From Venturia oleaginea (lineage: Eukaryota; Ascomycota; Dothideomycetes; Venturiales; Venturiaceae), in assembly GCA_013176395.1 (NCBI GenBank), contig JABMLP010000003.1, positions 1,798,001-1,862,000 on the forward strand: DNA of 64,000 nucleotides, given 5' to 3'. The position numbers and the translations under genes are program-made. Below are positions 60,683-64,000 of this stretch, piece by piece. The notes under the pieces are model-generated. The model was not told the origin of the DNA and did no database searches. It was given only the letters and a program-made list of their open reading frames with translations. The stretch's first letter is position 1. Each line of letters begins with the position of its first letter.

Positions 60683-61933
60683 CTAATCCTCCTTTGGAAA
60701 CGCATCCATGGTATCTTTACTCCTCTTCATAGCCTTCGTATCCTTATCATCCTTGGGAAACCTCTTCTTCACAGCCGCAATCATCTTATTAAACCAAAAG
60801 AAATTCAATACGCTCAACGCAGTATTGGCTCCCACATACGTAATCGCCAACCAAGTCGGTAAAGTCCTACATCCCACGGGCGTCTCCAGGCCAGCAGCCT
60901 GTCCAACATATTTGGCGCAGAGAGCCGTATATGGCTCGACCGTATGCCATGCTTTCCACACATCGCCATATATGAGGTAGGATTGGTAAGAGCCCCAGAC
61001 AAGGCGTGAACCAGCGAAACTGGCGAGGAGAGCGATGCCGTTGTAGAGTTGTGCTTTCGTACCCGTCATCCCGAATTTATCGAAGAACCAGTGGATATTT
61101 AAAAAAGGCGTCGAGAGTTCATAAAGGACGAAGTTGAGGCCGTAGTAATTGGCAAAAGGTCTCTGTGTCAGCATTAACATTCCCCATCTTGCCATCACAT
61201 CTAGAAATACTCACGAAACCAATACAAGTAACCCCCAAAGCACAAAGCCCATGCACCAAACTGCTAGCGCCCATAACGTCAAAATGTGTCACACTAACAA
61301 TAACATCCCACAAAAAGTATCCCGCCGCAAAACCCTGAACCATCCCCCCAGCACCATTATACCCCCAAAGCCTCTCTCTCCAATCCCCATTCTGCAATGC
61401 CCTCTGCGGATCCGTGAATATAACCCAGAGTGCCACGGTGTTGATGAAGAGGGCTTGGTACATGCTCACAACATGCGCATTCCAGCTCACGCGATTACGG
61501 CGGTTGAACGATTTGTACTTGTCCGGAACGAGCCATCGTGATAGCATGGGAGAGGCGACACGGAATATACCCTCATATAGGGCATAGGCGAAGAAGACTT
61601 CATGGACGTGGAGGGGAAGGGTCGTGAGGCCTAGGTAATTGGAGAGAGGGCGGATAGCATTCGATAAGAAAGTCGGCCCTAGTGTCTGTTAGAACCAAGG
61701 TCTTTGCGATTCCTACTTTACCGTGGAGTTGGAGAGAACAGCTTACCTGTCGGGAAGGGGTCCAACATCACGACAGGATGAGGAAGGGCTTTGGGCTGGA
61801 CGTAGGAGGAGTTAGCATGTTGTGCTTCTGCATTTCCTGTTTGGGAGGCAATGACGCTTGTTCTACGGCGCGTAGGCGCAAATCAATGGTGGGGCTAAGG
61901 AACGTTGAAACTCACCAGATTCGAGGGGTCCAT
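60683..61933 (-). CDS. TLC-domain membrane protein (TRAM/LAG1/CLN8 family, TLCD-like)
   Basis: Integral membrane protein of the TLC superfamily; some members act in ceramide or lipid metabolism, and the role here is unknown. Four exons, about 340 aa. Very short first coding pieces: MDPSNL (ATG at 61933), then PKALPHPVVMLDPFPT, joined to PTFLSNAIRPLSNYLG. The body has HEVFFAYALYEGIFRVASPM, HVVSMYQALFINTVALWVIF, GYFLWDVIVSVTHF, SSLVHGLCALGVTCIGF and, after an intron near 61144-61215, RPFANYYGLNFVLYELSTPF. The His and Asp in the WDVIVSVTHFDVMGASSLVH segment match the TLC core. Tail KKRFPKDDKDTKAMKR is charged. It lies 230 bases from the permease stop and is transcribed in the same direction. Confidence 0.85.
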
Positions 61934-62166
61934 GATAAACACAAGCTAGGCGTTTATGTACAGCTATTTGCCCATGGTAATGATATAAAAAGAAAAGGGA
62001 ATTGCTCGTTGAGGTCTGCTTCGAGGTGGGGTTCTCTTCGTTCATAACATGTAGATCATATCTCGTATATACACATCGAAGAAGGGCAACGCTGTTTCAC
62101 TTTCTCCCCATTATTCGAACAAGAGTATTCGTTACACATAAGGAAGACCATAGGTGATGGGAAAAT

Positions 62167-64000
62167 CTATGCACCAGTCCTAATCTCCGTAGCCTCGACA
62201 CCCTTCTCTGGTACGATATGACCATCAGATGAACAAGCATCGTCCTTGCCCTCAATCGTGTTAACATCACGGCCAAGCATCATATGATCGACGTTAACCT
62301 TTGGACCTTTGAACCATTTCCTGGCCGAAATGAACCACCATCCCATAACCAGGAAGATAGGTCCACCATACACGACACATGTCCAATTCATAAGGTCGAG
62401 TCTATTAGAATCGATTAGTATGGAAATACAGCAAAAAAGGCCGGGAGACTCACGTCAAGTCAGCACCTTTGACAGCTGGGAAGTTCAAGATGGGAATCAT
62501 CAATACAACAAAGCAAATGGCGATCATGCCACAGGGCAAACTGAATTTGCCCAGATTCCACGGACCCGGCCGGAAGCGGTTGCCAACGAAGAAGACGCGA
62601 ATGACAATGGGCGTGGTGAAAGCGACCTGAGCTGCGATTGCACCAACTGAGAAAAGAGCCCCGATCGACACCGAGCCGCCGAAGATGAGCAATAGCATAA
62701 GGATACCGATTGTCGTGTTAGCCCATACAGCGTTTACAGGCGTTCTCGTGGTCGTGTTTACATGGGCCCAGTACTTGGACAATGGGAAACATCCATCACG
62801 GGCGTAAGCAAAGGTGACCCGGGATGCTGCAATCATGCAACCTTGTCCCATGAAGAATCCAGCGATGATCGTCATAGCAAGAATCGCCATGGCAACCTTT
62901 TGTGGCAAGACTTGAATGAGGTAGGCGGCGAACGGCTGGCCCAAGTCGGATTCGAGGACTGCTGAAATATCGATAACGGTGTAGGCGACTACTAGCTGTA
63001 AAAACCATCCAAAGATACCACCGAACGTGGAGGTCATAACAATGGCTCGCGGCGCCGCAATATTGGCATTGCTGCATTCTTCAGCAAGATGGAATGGCGC
63101 ATCATAACCGCTCATGGTCCAGAGCACGGCGATGAACGACATAAGCACAGCAATTCCATCGGGCCAATCCGTTGCATTTGTGATAGTTCCCCACACTTCC
63201 TTGGACGAAGTGAACTTGGGAAGCCCTTGTTCTGGACGGTTGGTTGCCGCTGGAATCAGGATGATCACAACACCCAATGCAATCATGTTGAATGTTGATC
63301 CAAAGGAATTGGTCTTCGCTAGCCATCTGGTAGGCAACGAAGACATGAACGCATGAATGATCATGAGAAAACTGGAGAGTAGGAATGTTTGATAGTCGCT
63401 AGGAATATAGGTCGGGTGGTAGATCGAAGCTGCAGCAAGTATCATGGCCGCAACACCGTAGTTGACGGAAGGGGCTCCAGTGATCTGGACGAGCCAATTA
63501 CTCCAACCTGTCATGGATCAGATATCTGTGCCTAACACAGGTGGTATGATCTGTCATACCTGTAATCCAAGAAGCGAGAGGTCCCCATCCTGGAGGCGCA
63601 AGGACAGCAGCAGCGTAATAAAGACCACCAGAGGTTGGCATGGAAGAACATAGTTCTGCCATGCTCATCGCAACACATTGCACACCGATCATAGCAACGA
63701 TCCACCCCCAAGTCATTCCTATCTCCAAGTCAGTCACTCGTTCGTTCTGATTCAGTTACCGACCATACCTCCTGTGCCCGCGTATCCCATTCCATAGTAT
63801 AAAGTCGTCGCGAATGAAGGCAGTAATCCCAGGACAGCGAAACTGACGCAGAATGTGGTGAACAGGCTGAACTCGCGCTTGAACTCTGGTTTGTAACCCA
63901 AAGCCGCAAGTACCTCCTCATCTGCATCGTACTCATGGTCGGGATCGTATGGAACATCTCCGTCCTTCAGAATTGATGTTACGGGTTCATCGTGAATGCT
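62167..64000 (-). CDS. APC-superfamily amino acid/choline permease (start beyond right edge)
   Basis: Plasma-membrane transporter of the fungal GABA/choline permease group (Uga4/Hnm1-like). The 5' end lies beyond base 64000. The visible product begins near SIHDEPVTSILKDGD, then YDADEEVLAALGYKPEFKRE and FSLFTTFCVSFAVLGLLPSF. These two motifs are typical of the group. Downstream: MSMAELCSSMPTSGGLYYAA, SWITGWSNWLVQITGAPS, SFIAVLWTMSGYDAPFHLAE, GQGCMIAASRVTFAYARDG. About 12 helices in all. Introns lie near 63717-63768, 63509-63560 and 62392-62453. The last exon carries MNWTCVVYGGPIFLVMGWWF and the charged tail, ending EIRTGA-stop at 62167. The substrate cannot be fixed from sequence alone. Confidence 0.88.

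Overview
The window is nuclear DNA of a filamentous ascomycete (Pezizomycotina). Genes are split by short GT-AG introns, mostly about 50-60 bases, with CTAAC/CTGAC-like branch points. Diagnostic families include PalI/Rim9, a Zn2Cys6 transcription factor, Atg29, a HET-domain remnant and a fungal ATP sulfurylase with a degenerate APS-kinase tail. The class is not resolved; Dothideomycetes or Leotiomycetes would both fit. No rRNA, tRNA, CRISPR array or prokaryotic feature was seen.

Layout. 1-1913: 5' two thirds of an unrecognised helical protein (minus strand, cut by the left edge). 2570-8795: D-lactate dehydrogenase, aspartate-semialdehyde dehydrogenase and ATG29, all plus strand. 9345-16217: palI, ribosomal protein eS4 and a Wss1-type protease, all minus strand. 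17998-27533: a Rad53/Cds1-type checkpoint kinase, a HET pseudogene scrap, an F-box-like protein and an acetyl-CoA transporter, all plus strand. 27534-30736: gene-poor, with a 353-bp tandem repeat and a 94-bp foldback. 31463-35456: ATP sulfurylase (MET3) and PAPS reductase (MET16) side by side. 37228-38638: a Zn2Cys6 factor. 40709-41849: a 2-hydroxyacid dehydrogenase. 43036-44970: a seven-helix receptor. 46881-47171: a MITE-like element. 48075-50368: a Sel1-repeat protein. 51609-54466: two uncharacterised paralogues. 56346-64000: NIPSNAP, a choline/ethanolaminephosphotransferase, a TLC-domain membrane protein and an APC-family permease cut by the right edge.

How genes relate. MET3 and MET16 act in the same sulfate-assimilation pathway (sulfate to APS; PAPS to sulfite), lie next to each other on one strand, and have a perfect Cys3-type palindrome between them. 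Hom2 feeds homoserine, the carbon skeleton for methionine, but lies 25 kb away. The rest looks like ordinary housekeeping and signalling content without an obvious secondary-metabolite cluster.

Most interesting observation: the second intron of the ribosomal protein eS4 gene carries a near-tandem copy of the end of the preceding exon together with its splice donor. The copy encodes the same eight residues, differs from the exon only by synonymous changes, and ends in a GC-type donor. A fully in-frame alternative splice path through it can be drawn.
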